From NCBI GenBank assembly GCA_903813345.2, contig CAIIXF020000001.1:6205098-6265097 (forward strand): a stretch of DNA of 60,000 nt. Direction: 5' to 3'. The DNA comes from Owenia fusiformis. Its lineage: Eukaryota; Annelida; Polychaeta; Sabellida; Oweniidae. A program made the translations under genes and the position numbers. Below the pieces are notes generated by a model that saw only the letters and a list, made by a program, of their open reading frames with translations, was not told the origin of the DNA and did not search any database. Positions 1 through 12,371 of the stretch are shown here, one piece after another (within the stretch, counting starts at the first letter, position 1; each line of letters opens with the position of its first letter).

Positions 1-2432
1 ATGTGCAGCATGAAATGTTTTCTTAATCCAGCAAAACAATAGGACCAATAGATAAGAAACGGTTGCCATAGTAACTCACATCGTAATATTTCAGTTAAAA
101 TGACATATACTACATCAACCCTATGTATTGCCTCCACCCCTGTACAATCATGCCTAATATACCCAATTCATTCCCTTTTTGACAGAGGCCCAATCAGGTC
201 TAAATGATGATCGTCATTTTCGTATTATATGTTCTTCATTATAACGTATACATGTATGTGTTATATTTGCCTGAAGATATTAGAACTAACATATAGTTGA
301 GGTAGGATAATAGTTAAAGACTGGAGTTACGTTGGATGAAGGTGAGCTCGATATAGAGGAATCCTCGCAGCTGATAACTGAACCTATTTTTGGCGTAATG
401 TTATTGCATATTGCCAGTGATGAGGTACGCTTAAATTAAAGAAAACTATATCGTACATTATGTGAATTGTGCATTCGTTGGTATAAAAGGTTCAATAAAT
501 AATTGGAATTTGATTTTAATTATCTAAAGATAATTGATTTTATCATAGTCTTGCTTAAAATACCCTGTACTCCCCCTTTATCCTTCTCTCTAGTATATTG
601 CCAGGTAAAGAGAGTGAAGGTGACGGGGGTGGATATAGTCTTTGAGCAAGACTAATTTTATCATGATTAATGCATAATGGACCGGAACCTAACAATGAAG
701 CGGTCATCATTGCATTTTTTATTTATACCTTCTTAGCATATCTATCCCAGACTACATCCAGCTCTCCCAGTTTTGGTGCATTTTATATATATATAGAAAC
801 ATGCTATCAGAGTAACCTTAACTTGATCAGTCAGTTATCTCGAAAAGATACAAAGCTGTGTATGCACACCAAATTATAAGTCAGTCCAGGTAAACCTTTT
901 ATCCGCATAATCCGGATATAGACATACACCGGGCTTCTTGGTATTTGGTTATTTACATTCTCAAATCTTGAATATATAAAAGCTAGAGACTCAAATCGGA
1001 TCACAAGGCTTTTTCTATAAAAAGCCGAGTTTTATGGACTGTTATATGTCCCAAGTCGGTAATTAGCCTGCATTGGAATGGCTCTGAATAAGTATCCTTG
1101 AACATGGATCGGTACTTAAACGAATTGCATTATCAAGGATATGGTGAAAACTCATATTAATTTCCCAAAAATGCATCTCAATTTAAAATTGAAAGTACCT
1201 CCATGTTTCCAGTGGTCAACGATATGAACACTTTTAGACCACCCTTTTCTGCGCCTTGATCGGGAACCGTCTCCTCCGGAGTACTCGGACTTTCTTCAAC
1301 CTCCCCCATTCTGAAGACGTCTGAGTACAGGTATATCCAAAATAGTTGCTTCCTTCCTATATGTGTTAGACGATTCTTGTAAGATTTATTTATTTTTGTT
1401 ACTCCAGTTGATTATACTTGTACACGAAATATGTTATTTACCAAACTCAGAGGATTGCAACCCGGCTGTTCTTTCAGTGGAAACCTTCCAAATGCAACCA
1501 GCTTTACGATTTCCGTGACGTCACGCAGCTATTTGTGTACCTTGGTTTTGGCAAGTAAAGTGATATCTCGGGTTAACTGACGATTTTAGTACCATCTATT
1601 TTACCGTAATGAAAAGAATGTTTTGTCTTATCTTATGATGAAATGGTATGTATGATCAAAAGGGTTACCAACTATTTGATCACAATTGCAAAGTTCTCTG
1701 AGGTACAAAGCCTTTTCATTAATAATTATCATGAAGAAAGACTAAACGTAACAATCTACAAGGAAAAATAATCAAAACTATTGAATCAAAAGGATAACAA
1801 CTTCCCGGAAAATAAACATATTAATTTTACTTCAAAAATGTTGGTTCTCCAATGATTATTTATGTTATAAACTGAATAAATTGAAAACTTATAGCTTCCC
1901 CTGGTTGATCCCTGATCCATATTTTTCAAATATATCGTGCAGTAAGTACAATCACACAATTGTCAGTCACATTTGCTACGGCGATCATACGATCTATCGA
2001 TTCTACGGCAAATGGCAATACTACGGCTGCCGTGAAAAGTCTACGACGGGATACCTTAGCAGTCACATTTGCTGTGGTAGCCGTTAGGCGTATTTTGATT
2101 TTGAAGAGATACATTTTACTGCGGTTGCCATACGACCTTTGAAATAATGACACATGGTCAGCATAGGGCTTTCTTACGACGGGCGTAGTTTCTTTAACAA
2201 ACATACCAAGGCAGGCACAAGACGGCCCCAGAGGGGCCATTGCGTCGATCAGTGCGGTTCTCAAATGTCTCTTTTTAGACTCAAAATCCAAGGGAAGCCG
2301 CAAGTCGACCGTATGTCCGACCTACAGTACGGCCACATTGGAATTTACCGGTTTAAGGAAACCACGGTCGACGTACGTTCACCGTAGAACAAATGTTGTA
2401 CTTTGGGACTTCAACAGTCGCCTTTGTTCATG
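1..2432. other. No recognisable gene
   Basis: AT-rich sequence. Between about 1940 and 2390 the base composition turns richer in GC and CpG, several frames stay open (including 125 codons on the minus strand, 1926-2303), and AGTCACATTTGCT repeats 97 bp apart. No protein family is recognised; it may be a decayed repeat. Confidence 0.5.
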
Positions 2433-2434
2433 TA

Positions 2435-3845
2435 CAGGGTGGCCCAAAAAATGCAACCCTCCATTTCTTCAATATTTTTCTTAAATGGAGATAAATTGCT
2501 CTGAGATTTGGCACCCAAGGACTTCATTCAATGTGGGATCCTCTGGCAAAGTTTTAATTATCATAGACTTATATTGATAGAGTTATGGTTGTTTCAAAAT
2601 ATGCTCCAGATGTCGTCAATTTCGCTGAAAATAAACTTACAATGTTCAAGGAAAACTGTTCATAACACGGATGCATTCTTCCCATGGGTATATAATGGCT
2701 CAAATTTTTGCAGACATTGCTTATTGGAGTTCTGCAATAGACTAGATGCGAATAGAAATAATCTTGATTTACGTCATTAAATGTTCAAAATTCAGTCAAA
2801 GTGATGTCATATTTGAAATCTACATGTAAAAGTACATCTAGAAAAATAGTTTCGAAACTTGTTTATCAACTTTGAAAATTTAATTTTTTTTGAAAATGTA
2901 ACTTCTAGCTCGGGTTGATTCCTCATAGACCCCATGTTACAAAATCACAAAAAGTGAAATATCTTTTCTTGTATTGGACAGATAACATTTTCTTTTACTG
3001 GACATATTTTAATTTGCATAACTATTAGATGCATAAGGGTTATACAAAAATTGAACCACCAAAACAGATGTAATTTAAGTTAAAGGGAACTTTCTACTAT
3101 ACCCGCCATGTTATCTGACCCGAACGAGCCACCTGGTGACGAAACTGGTAACTACTTACTCGCATCTGCGTTATTGCGGTAGGGTTATTTTCATACACAT
3201 TATCCTTTAAATAACCCCATATATAGAAGTCGGGGGCATTGGGATCAAGACTGGGATGACCATGGAGTCTCCGTCCTAGGAGAGATCATCTTCTCCTAGA
3301 AATGACTAGTGAGCCAGGCTATGTTATCATCAATAGTGTGAGGAGAAGCTCCATCCTTCTAGAAACACTGTTCTTGTCTATTGAAGCCTCTGTACCACTC
3401 TAGAACTGCCTAGAACTTCCTGGGAACGCAAATATTGCGCTGTGTGTTAACATTAACAGTGTTGGCATTATCAACCTCAAACCAAAAGGGGCTGATGATT
3501 TCATGTTTGGAAATTCGCAGCCAAAGCTGTGCATTTAACAGAATGAAAGGGCCTTTGAAGCACTTCATTTGGAATTTGTGATCCCAGAACACATTATTTC
3601 TTGAGTTTACATGTTCAGAAAGAAGGGAATGTGATCCATCTGAAAACCTAACATTGGAAATGAACGACATTTGGAGCATATTTTGGAACGTCAATAGCTC
3701 TATCAATATAAGACTATGGTTGTTGAAACTTTGCCAGAGGATCCCACATTGAATGAAGTCCTTGTGTGCCAAATTTCAGAGCAATTAATCTCCATTTAAG
3801 AAAAATATTGAAGAAATGGAGGGTTGCATTTTTTGGGTCACCCTG
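2435..3845 (-). mobile_element. Tc1/mariner element with degraded transposase (1411 bp)
   Basis: The element is flanked by TA (2433-2434, 3846-3847). The ends are CAGGGTGGCCCAAAAAATGC and its inverse, and the TIRs run about 150 bp. On the minus strand, around 3180-3350, a degenerate transposase reads KDGASPHTIDDNIAWL (second catalytic Asp box) and, further on, HGHPSLDPNAPDFYIWGYLK (third box). In-frame stops make it inactive. Its right end lies 133 bp past the stop of the mosaic gene, so it may fall in that gene's 3' UTR. Confidence 0.85.
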
Positions 3846-3978
3846 TACAAAACTTGACCTCTCCGTTAACTAGCAAGGTATAAACCATGGGCGATAATTA
3901 GAACTAAATAACAAGAATTATATGCTCCAGTATCTTTTTTTATATTTTTTTCTCTACAAAATAAAATCAATCAGGCCA

Positions 3979-6900
3979 TTATCTATTTCTAGCCTCCCAA
4001 TTTTGTTTTTCTTGTCTCCATTGTTTTAACATGTGACCAGGGACACAGTGTTCTTCTAAACAGGCTTCACAGAGGCATCGTCCCATTCTTGTTACAGTTG
4101 AAGGCCACTGTGGGACCTGTCAACAGTAAATTGATGCATTTAATACATCAAAACTACTTGCAATATATAACAACCTCATTTCAAAGGGCAACATAGTGAA
4201 ATCTTGGCCCAGAAGTTATACAAAATATGAGTTTAAGTGTCTCATAACTAAGCATATTGACATCACATTAACATTGTATAAGACCTTGGCTTGGAACATA
4301 CCATTCCGACTAGGTGCACACGCCATTTGTTCCATCTGATGCCCTCGTGAAAGGTGCGATCACACCCACAACATTTTCTGTCGGCGACATCACAAGCACT
4401 CCCCATCAACTGGCAAGTTTTCGTATCTCCTTCTTTAAAGAAACCTCTAGGACATATTTTGTTTGGCACAGTAGATGGAATCCCTGAAGTTTAAGGTAGC
4501 CTTCCATTCAATAAAAACGAAGGAGAATGTTTATATAGTCTCGTTTAGTATCCATAAAATAGAGCCTTTCTAACTTTAAACAACATGTAAAAATGCGTTT
4601 AATAGTAAATAAACAGATTGCATACGTGTTTCACAATTCAGACCAGTAAATCCCTCACGGCAATTACAAGAATACGTAAGCGTGGACTTGGACTTTACAT
4701 CTCTCTCATTGCAGAATTTAAGCAAGTCATAATCACATTCTGGGGTTGGTCCATTGGGAACAATCTCCCGAGTGTTAACCGTTGGAAATGCTTCACATAT
4801 ATCATCATTTGTTTCACAAAGTGGTATTGCAAATTTATTTATCACGTTTTCACATACAGATCCTTTGGGACAGGGATTAATATGGTGGCAAAGATCTATA
4901 ATAGAAGGATATCGAATGGAGTTCATTGCAGCTTTTCTGTACTATATTCTGTAAAGCATTCCCTACCATCGAACGCAAATTCAGATTATCGGCCGGGTAT
5001 CGAATGTTTTGTCCTTAATATTCTCCAAATGTTACCTTCTCCTTGGCACCTTCCGCCTACCCATCCAGTAGGACAGTCACATCTGTATTCACCTATGAGG
5101 TCAATACACTCTCCACCATTGTTACAAGGTGAGCTCACACATTCATCTGATGTAATATTAAGAATGTTAATCCAGCAAGTTGACTATCAAGCGCTTGAAT
5201 TATGAATTGTCTTAAACAGGCAATGCGCCTATTTTTGAAGGAAAAAGGACAAAATATTATTCCAGACATGTTACTCACACACTCAATCAAATATGATAAA
5301 AACTTTAGATTGGATCAATATTGTTTATTCGGATTATTTTCTCGGATTAAAAGATGGCGTATGGTTGAAAATCCTATCAAAAATGAATGGATACTAAATA
5401 CAAACAACAATGCCATCATTCAATGGCATTGTTAAAAACTTGAAATATATAAATTGATAGATCGAAAATATTTTTTCATGATCTAGTGTCAACTCTGATG
5501 TGATCTGTTTGAGCTGTTTTTCGTGTCAAATGAAGGATCAGGTATTTGTTAATCCATTGGAAATACTATGAAGATCAAATGTGAAACTTCATTTACGCAT
5601 TTTGTTTCTTTAATACAATGATAAATGTTGCTCATTGAGCGTTCTGAGACATAGCTTGAACGTAAATTGACTGGTGGTGTTTTCCGTCGGAATGCAGGAT
5701 GTTTTATCAAAAATATAGCATATTGTACCTATATCTATTTCACAGAACTGACCGGTGTAACCATACTCGCAAACACATGTAAAGTAGCCAGGCCCATCTA
5801 TACATTCTGATTGGTGCTTACAAGTAACTCCCCGGCATTCATCTGGAAAAATATGTAGAAAGATTTCTGATATCTTCTCTAGATCTGTGGAGTGAAATGT
5901 ATAAATTACTTTTTACGTTTTACGTTTTACTAGCAATGGGATAAAATGAAAAGAGTGAATACCAAATGCCAAAACACAAAATGTGTCTTCCCCGTCCCAG
6001 TTGCCATTAATACACATCCGAACCTTTGGACCTCCAAGCTCATACCCTGCGCCACAGTCTAATGTATATGTTGACCCATTTACCATTTCCGTCGGTGTAT
6101 AGACGAAAAAACCATGGTCTGGAGGTTGAAGGTGAACACAACCCCAGCCTATACGAGTAAAGTAAATGTTTATAATATTCACACGCTCTTCCACGCAGAA
6201 ACATTCAAAATATTTGTATACACTTTTACAATTGTACTATTGCTTATATTATTGCTTATATTATTTTGATTTTTCATGACAATCCTAAATAGATGCGCAT
6301 AACAAATAGAGTATCATTGATTTTTCAAAAATAGATCAAGAGACGTACTGCAGGTTCCATCTCCCACAGAAGGATCGCATGTGCTGCCCATATTATATTC
6401 GATACATTCCGCATCGGAACGACATACGCATCTGCAGTTTGAGCAGGTGGATCGTCCTGGCAAACCAACACAATCGTTGTCTTTACCACATTCAACTCTT
6501 GCTGAAAAAAACCATTCAATCTACATATCTGTTTAAGAGTTCTGTTTACAGGGTGACCCAAAATATGGTCAACGAAAATCTTTTGAAAGCCTTTTAAAGA
6601 AAAATAGTGTCAACTTAATCATTTTGTTGCATAATTTACATTGTGTGTGCGACAAAGTAGTCTTTGGATGTTTCTGTGAGAGTCAAATAAAATACTCATA
6701 TTTATTCAAAAGATCAAATTAAATTAATACTACCGCTACTACACTTTCGGTTGTACGACGTGTTGAGAATGCATTGGGAATGGGGTGTGACAATATATAT
6801 ATTATTCAAGTTATTCATGCTATCAAGAAAAATTGAAAAGATGGATGCTTATTTATTGTTACATGTGTATTTTATTTATTTCATAAAGCACGTAAATTAT

Positions 6901-9900
6901 GAAATCGATACCATGTAGTGTGATATGTATGGTTTGAAAGCAATTTGAATAGTTCGAGCCTGCTTCACCCTGTACATAATTCAAGAATACTTAGTATTTA
7001 CGAAAGACATGGCACTTGTTCATTTTCCTTGAAAATATTAACATTTGCCTCAAATGATTATATCATGTGTGGCTGACCTGTGATATGCTCTCGTCTTTAT
7101 TATTCTGTTTTGATCATTTCAAATAATAGTGAAACTGCAAATACTGAGAATGCCATTATGTTCCAAGTGTATACATCATTCGGGAATATACAGAACGCTG
7201 ATGTCAAAATAAGTTCTATCATGATTCAAGTGGGATTCGTCAACCAATTTTCTGCACCAACAATTCCATTAAAAATATATCGATGTAGAGTATGGTTCAA
7301 TGCGTTTTATGCCAGTAGTACACTTGTCTTTTGGTCTACTCACGATCAATGATGCATGAAGTTGAGAAATCTTCTTCCCATTTGTTCTTTACACATTTTC
7401 TTGAAGTTTCTCCCTGTAGGATGTAGCACCGGTCACATGTAATTTTTGCGCTACATCTATCCTCATTCTTGCACGTCACCCTGTTAAAGCAATCACATTG
7501 TTTAGTACCCAACCCAAAAAAATCAGTAAACCAAAGGCAGTGCCAAATGTGTAACTCAAATGATAATGTAAATGAATCACGTTTTGTATTTAAATGTGCA
7601 CTTGGTATTCATCAGAAGCTAGAAAGTTTTTTCTTAAAGAAAACAAAGACATTTTTCATTTAAACATGTTTTTAAAAATAAAAAATAAATACATTAAATG
7701 TTTTGGAAAATATTTGCAAAAAATATTTTATATGAGAAAAAAGTGTTTAATTCAGAAAACTGAATTGCACTTATTATTGCAAGTTTGTATGAATGAATAA
7801 ATAAATAAATAAACAAATAAATAAATAAATATATAATAGTACTCTTATAGTTTGTTTTATTAAGTGGTCGATTTATTCGATTTATTGATCGATCGCTCCG
7901 TTGATATTTTCAGATTGATCAATCAAACTGTTCTAATGTTTTATAAAACTAACTCACGTATAAGAACCTCCGTCGATTTCAAACGCCGGACAATTGTGCG
8001 ATATATTTTTTGGATTATACCCGCTACAACTTTGAATCTTGGGTGTGTGTTCACACTCTGCACAAGGCTTAACTACAAAAAATGGTTAATATTATCAATT
8101 AAGATTGAAATCCCCTGTGAATTGGACGTCTGTTTGAATAGTCTTAACTGCTCCGCTTGAATGATTTTATTTATTTATATATTCAGTAGGCTATGTTTTA
8201 AATTACCGACAATGAGCGGGTGACACGGATCGTGTGTATTCCCGACGACAGGGTGGTAAGTTGCCTACATAGAAACAGAGGGGGATCTGTTTGTGAACAA
8301 ATGCTTATAATGGGTGGTAAATGAATGGTGTGTCATAGAGCCCAAAGAGTATAAGAATGATATTCAATTATCAACAAAAGTACTTTTTCAGCAGCTCTCT
8401 TTTCAAGATGGGAACACTTCGAGAAGATTGAACCTTATTTGGTAATCGATTCCAAATTGTTGGTGCTGTTAAACTTAACATTGAAATGAAATTCGTCCGT
8501 ATCTTGGGTTTATCATAAGTATCCGTGTTACTAGTATTGTGTTCATGTCTCGCCTGAACCATTTTGAAAAAGTTAGGACATTTTTTAACTATATTAACTA
8601 TATAGAACAATGCGGCGCACGGTGCAATGTGTTGCAGTACAGTACATACGCAGTACGGGTGTGAAGTATACATTACCCATCACAAATAACCTGATGATGG
8701 AGAGAAAATCCGTGAAAGATGCATCGGCGAATAAAGCATTATCATTGGATAGGTGCTGACCAACGATGGACTGACGTTCCTTACAGTATATCCCCACCTT
8801 AAAGTATATATATACGATCTTTATTAAGTTGCTAATAACCCCGTCACACAAAACTTTGTTGTTGACGAACTAGTCTAAACGGCTTAAAAGAATTGCGAGA
8901 GAGTTGGATAATAACCAGGGGCGTCAGACCATATTCGAAAAAGAGGGAGCGTTTTCCCCCAGAATATAGGTGGTGCGGCAAGTGAATGCGTGACCAAAGG
9001 CCGCTCATATCGTCGGGGGGGCTGATGCTTTTTCCACCGAAAACGTTACCTTATTTTTAACATGTATCAATATCTTTTCTGAACAGCATTTTTGAAATTT
9101 CACAGGAATCTCACAAAAGGAATTTCTGGCCAGTATGAGAGCACCCCCCCCCCCCCCTCTGACGCTCATGACAACCTTTCCTCATCTTTGATAAATTAGA
9201 TATGTACAAGTAGCAATGTATCATATAGGGTCAAAAAATATACACTTACCAAGCAAGGAGTTTTACCATGCCCTTTAACAACCAATGAACCGCCATCGTA
9301 TGCGTTACTTGGTAACGCTGGTTTTGAGCAAATGTGATTCGGAACAGACAAGTTTCGAAGGACTGCTTTACATTTTTCTGTTTCCACGGTCATCTCATGG
9401 CTAACTGAGAAGAAGCAAAATATGAAGGATTACTTTGGAAAGCATAATTAATCTTAATGTTAAATAAAGAATTTACGACCAACACTGCGCCCATCAACAG
9501 GACACTTTCTGGTTGATACATGCATTATTAAGATAACTTTACAACGATATCCCTCGTGGACTCTCCTCACGTTCAGGAACATATTATTTCCCTCTTACCT
9601 ATACGGTTAGGTCCTGTAAATCCAGACCACGTAACTAACGTACCATCAGCCACTGTATATTCACCGAAATTTATAGGTCCCGCATCGTCTCCAGACGTGT
9701 CCAAACATCTTTTTAGCTTGAATATTGTAACACCCAATGCTATAACGTCAATCTTGATAAGTTGGTCATTCTCAGTGTTTGCTTTGACCTCTTGTACGTT
9801 TGCCTTGCTTTTGTGCCCAGCAATCACACTGCAACACATGTACTCAAAAATAAATAATAAATGATCTATGATAATCAAAAAAATGAAATATCCACGGGAA

Positions 9901-12371
9901 ATCAATCGAACTGAATCTTGATGCGCATTGTAATAGTGATTCCTTTAATTTACTCATATTAAATGAGATGGCAACACAAATAAACAATAACATTAAATCC
10001 GATTTATATTGATTCATTGTACTATTTCATCTATTTTTATACTCACGTTATACGCTTATTCATTTTACTCTTCAACTGGTTTTGGACACATTTAGACGGT
10101 GCCAAAATATGACATTTTGTAACAATGATGCCAGTGCACATTCTGTTGCCATTCTTAACACGAACCAACCAATGATTGGTCAAACGCGAATCGTCTTCTC
10201 TTTTCTCTGTTTGTGTTGAGGTGCGATGGATATCTTTGCCTGGCTCAGATGAATTAGATATATGAACCCCTTTGTCCTTTTGAGTCACTTGCTCTTTAGG
10301 CTTACACATTTGTACTGATGGACTGTCACAGTTTGTGCATGGGTTAGCTGTCAAAGTATTAAGAAATGAATAATATATTTAAATTATGGATATACAATGT
10401 ATTTGGTTATTATATTCTTCCAAGCCCGGGATGCAGGGAAATGTTGAACTCGTGAAAGATGCACATTTATCGTATCATTGATAGAAATCGTGGCAATATA
10501 TAAGTATAAAAATCATTGAAAGATGAACAGATATTGCCCTCCAGAGAATGAAATATTTGCTTATTATTTCATAGTCTCATGTAGGACATAGACCAATACA
10601 GAAAGTGAGGAATATGAGTACAGTGATGTAATTCATGATAATAGAATTGATTTTTCTGTAGTTTACTTTTTTGTGACTACAGAAACGTAAAATAAATTTA
10701 ATTGGAATAGTGTTATTTTCGTAAATGCATATAATGCATCGACCTACTTGCTGACCATGATTGATATGTCATTATGTTTGTCAAACATGTTTGTCCAAAG
10801 TAGAATATTTACTTCATAATAGTGCATTAAAGTACTTTACATCAATTTTATTTGAAACGATTTCCCTTGGAATATTTAAAAATATTATGCTTACCGTTAA
10901 TGAACCGAAACAACATGTCCTTTGCAATCTTGTTCACAGTAACATCGATGTATATTGCCACTGATTTTTTCTCCCCTCTTTTATTAGTGATATCTTTACT
11001 TTCACTTGCCAACCCTACCTTGATCAATACATATGAGACATATATCAAATAGACCAATCCACAATAGAAAGTGATCTCACCTTCGAATTCCAATTAATTC
11101 CAATAATTATTATATATATAATTATTATATGATTGTAATAAAAAGCGGGTCTTCGAAGTTGAACGATTGTGTCTTAGATTGACTTAAAGTTTATTGAAAC
11201 TGTAATATATGGTATGATTAATTACTACATCAACCAATGGTGTATAATGCTTTTCTTAATCGATAGCTCAAAATGGATTTAAAGTGAGATTTTTCAGTTC
11301 TGAATTACTCAGAGTACAGCCTTCAACCCTTGACAGATCATATCAAAAGGGAAAACACAGTGCTTAGGAGATGACAGACACAATTATGTCTCTTGTTCAC
11401 AACATTCGTTTGTTGCAATTTTCACTGGCTAGTTTCCGAATAGCAAACGTCGTCATGATGTTTTGGGTTATACTTCATCATCATTATGATGTCAAAAAGA
11501 TTTGAACTAATAGCTAGATAGTTTTATTTTAAAAATCTATTAATTTTTTTAAAATATATGAATTTGAACACAAACTATTACCATACAAGGTTGGCCATCT
11601 TTAGCCGTTGCAACCATTGCTCCCCCATAATCCACCTTCTTCACAGTGTAACCATGTACACATAAGACACCCCGTTTATTTCCATCTGGACAGTTAGTTG
11701 TTACTGTCACACGATGTGTTTTAATCTGATTACGTCTTCTATCATCAGGCGAAGACTCCAATGAACGGACGGTTGTTACCATGCCAACATTTACTCCCCT
11801 GCTTGTAATTTGAACGGGTGCTACATATTTAGTGATTTCAACACATTCTGCAAGTTGTGTTATTATCGCTCCTGTAGCCCGATTTGATTTGTATGTCCTT
11901 GGTGTTTTTTCAAACGCTATTTGTACATCATCTTTGTTTAGTGTTCCTTCACCAAGATACATTCTACAGATATAATCAAATTTTGTTAATGATTTTTGAC
12001 GATCATTTATCGGCAGGTGATTTTATACTTTAAAGTGACGGTCGTTCACTTTCTTATGTTTCCCTTATATAATAGTTGATGGTCGCTGATTGACGATTAA
12101 GTGCAATTCCTTTGGCTCACCTTATCCCATTGTCTTTTTGAATGCACCAACTCGTCGACAGGACATGACATGGTGTCACCAAGGTTCCAGTACAATTTTT
12201 CTTGCCATTTGTAATTCTAACAGCCCAATGCGCAAAATCATCTTCTTTATACTCTAATGATGTTGACACTGAGACCAACAATGTAACCAATAGTACGTTG
12301 TCTAACCCACATACTAAACTTTGTGAGGAAGAAAAGATATTTAGTTGCTCGTGTATCCCATATTTGATCAT
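3979..12371 (-). CDS. Secreted mosaic protein: two tandem inactive trypsin-like domains, then Sushi/EGF modules (16 exons, 989 aa)
   Basis: I assembled this gene by eye. Exons, first to last: 12121-12371, 11582-11963, 10895-11018, 10047-10347, 9599-9828, 9250-9404, 8677-8797, 7958-8072, 7344-7480, 6349-6501, 5963-6148, 5729-5842, 5036-5146, 4626-4895, 4302-4483, 3979-4116 (TAA at 3979-3981). Every intron is GT...AG and every phase joins without a frameshift, giving 2970 nt. The start ATG (12369-12371) has an in-frame TAG 9 nt upstream. A hydrophobic stretch at residues about 23-36 ([11 protein letters not shown]) could be a signal peptide, but it sits far in for one, so an upstream first exon carrying the true start is possible. 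Order: trypsin-like 1 (about 48-252), Cys linker (NPCTNC), trypsin-like 2 (about 311-521), Cys linker (KPCAEC), Sushi (about 549-602), Cys-rich EGF-like (607-656), Sushi (about 660-716), two calcium-type EGFs (DEC starts, 719 and 757), a longer EGF-like segment (794-883), Cys-rich tail. It is probably extracellular, acting as a binding or scaffold protein; the partner is unknown. Confidence 0.85.
6550..6976. mobile_element. Possible degraded mariner-type MITE
   Basis: The left end resembles TACAGGGTGACCCAAAAT. A right-end-like CACCCTGTA occurs at about 6970. The arms are only weakly similar, and the piece sits in the intron between exons 9 and 10 of the mosaic gene. Confidence 0.35.
7794..7833 (+). 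repeat. (AAAT)n microsatellite
   Basis: About 40 bp of AATA/AAAT repeats in the intron between exons 8 and 9 of the mosaic gene. Confidence 0.9.
8160..8610 (-). pseudogene. 5'-truncated non-LTR retrotransposon (LINE) 3' end
   Basis: The frame ending at 8371 reads [45 protein letters not shown] and [10 protein letters not shown]. This is the typical tail of LINE reverse-transcriptase ORFs (conserved W-N-x-L-P block). Past the stop, the 3' UTR runs to an (AAATA)n-like tail near 8160-8180. It lies wholly in the intron between exons 7 and 8 of the mosaic gene, on the same strand. The 5' part is missing. Confidence 0.72.
8677..10347 (-). other. Pseudoprotease domain 2 (exons 4-7 of the mosaic gene)
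   Basis: This is a second trypsin-like domain after a Ser/Thr/Lys-rich linker (residues 253-308). NHWLVRV and CTGIIV align with the start of S1 domains. The His57 box reads LAPSKC, giving Lys338. ENDQLIKI may keep Asp102 as Asp374. The Ser195 box reads AYDGGSLV, so Asp194 becomes Tyr465 and Ser195 becomes Asp466. The last exon (8677-8797, VGIYCKE...[15 protein letters not shown]) is the counterpart of exon 3. Its donor was chosen at 8675-8676 (ATGG|gtaatg) because this gives phase 1; an earlier GT in the same exon would put a stop at the next junction. A LINE fragment lies in the following intron. Confidence 0.75.
8919..9172. mobile_element. Possible hAT-like MITE
   Basis: The left edge reads CAGGGGCGTCAGA and the right edge TCTGACGCTCATG, an imperfect inverted pair. 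A 14-16 bp poly-C lies inside the right edge (about 9145-9160). It lies in the intron between exons 6 and 7 of the mosaic gene. Confidence 0.35.
10895..12371 (-). other. Pseudoprotease domain 1 (exons 1-3 of the mosaic gene)
   Basis: The trypsin (S1) fold is recognised from HWAVRI near residue 48, the CTGTLV strand, and the C-terminal VGLAS...AIYIDV...FRFI segment that matches the last strands and helix of S1 domains. Catalytic sites are lost. The LTAAHC box reads LSTSWC, so His57 is Trp75. The GDSGGPLV box reads VDYGGAMV, so Ser195 is Tyr196. The Asp102 region (AIITQL) has no Asp in the expected place. Domain 1 is encoded by three exons, with one 382-bp exon covering what domain 2 splits into two. 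No protease activity is expected. Confidence 0.8.

Larger units (their letters stand above)
3979..8072 (-). other. C-terminal Sushi/EGF mosaic part (exons 8-16)
   Basis: Exons 8 and 9 together encode one Sushi (CCP) domain, from [10 protein letters not shown] to the W and final Cys ([10 protein letters not shown]). Exon 10 is a Cys-rich EGF-like unit (ECGKDNDC...CSNCRCVC). Exon 11 is a complete Sushi domain ([11 protein letters not shown]...[10 protein letters not shown]...NWDGEDTFC). Exons 12 and 13 are EGFs starting DEC, with the calcium-binding type of sequence; exon 13 ([19 protein letters not shown]) is Notch-like. Exon 14 starts DLCHHINPC and ends in [13 protein letters not shown]. Exons 15 and 16 encode a Cys-rich tail ([10 protein letters not shown]..., [20 protein letters not shown]) that I do not recognise; its final segment is basic. 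Most of these introns are phase 1, the usual pattern for shuffled extracellular modules. Confidence 0.85.

Noticed and set aside
1926-2303. 125-aa minus-strand frame in GC-richer DNA
   Set aside because: No recognisable domain, no splice support, and overlapping frames are also open, so it is not called as a gene.
3410-3772. 120-aa minus-strand frame beginning MAHKDFIQCGILWQ
   Set aside because: It is partly a translation of the mariner terminal repeat; the matching frame at 2508-2780 comes from the other arm.
8160-8270. A 58-bp exon (AG at about 8266, GT at 8206) that would also fit the phase between exons 6 and 8
   Set aside because: It lies in the 3' UTR of the LINE fragment, and the exon at 8677-8797 gives the expected end of the trypsin domain with the right phase.
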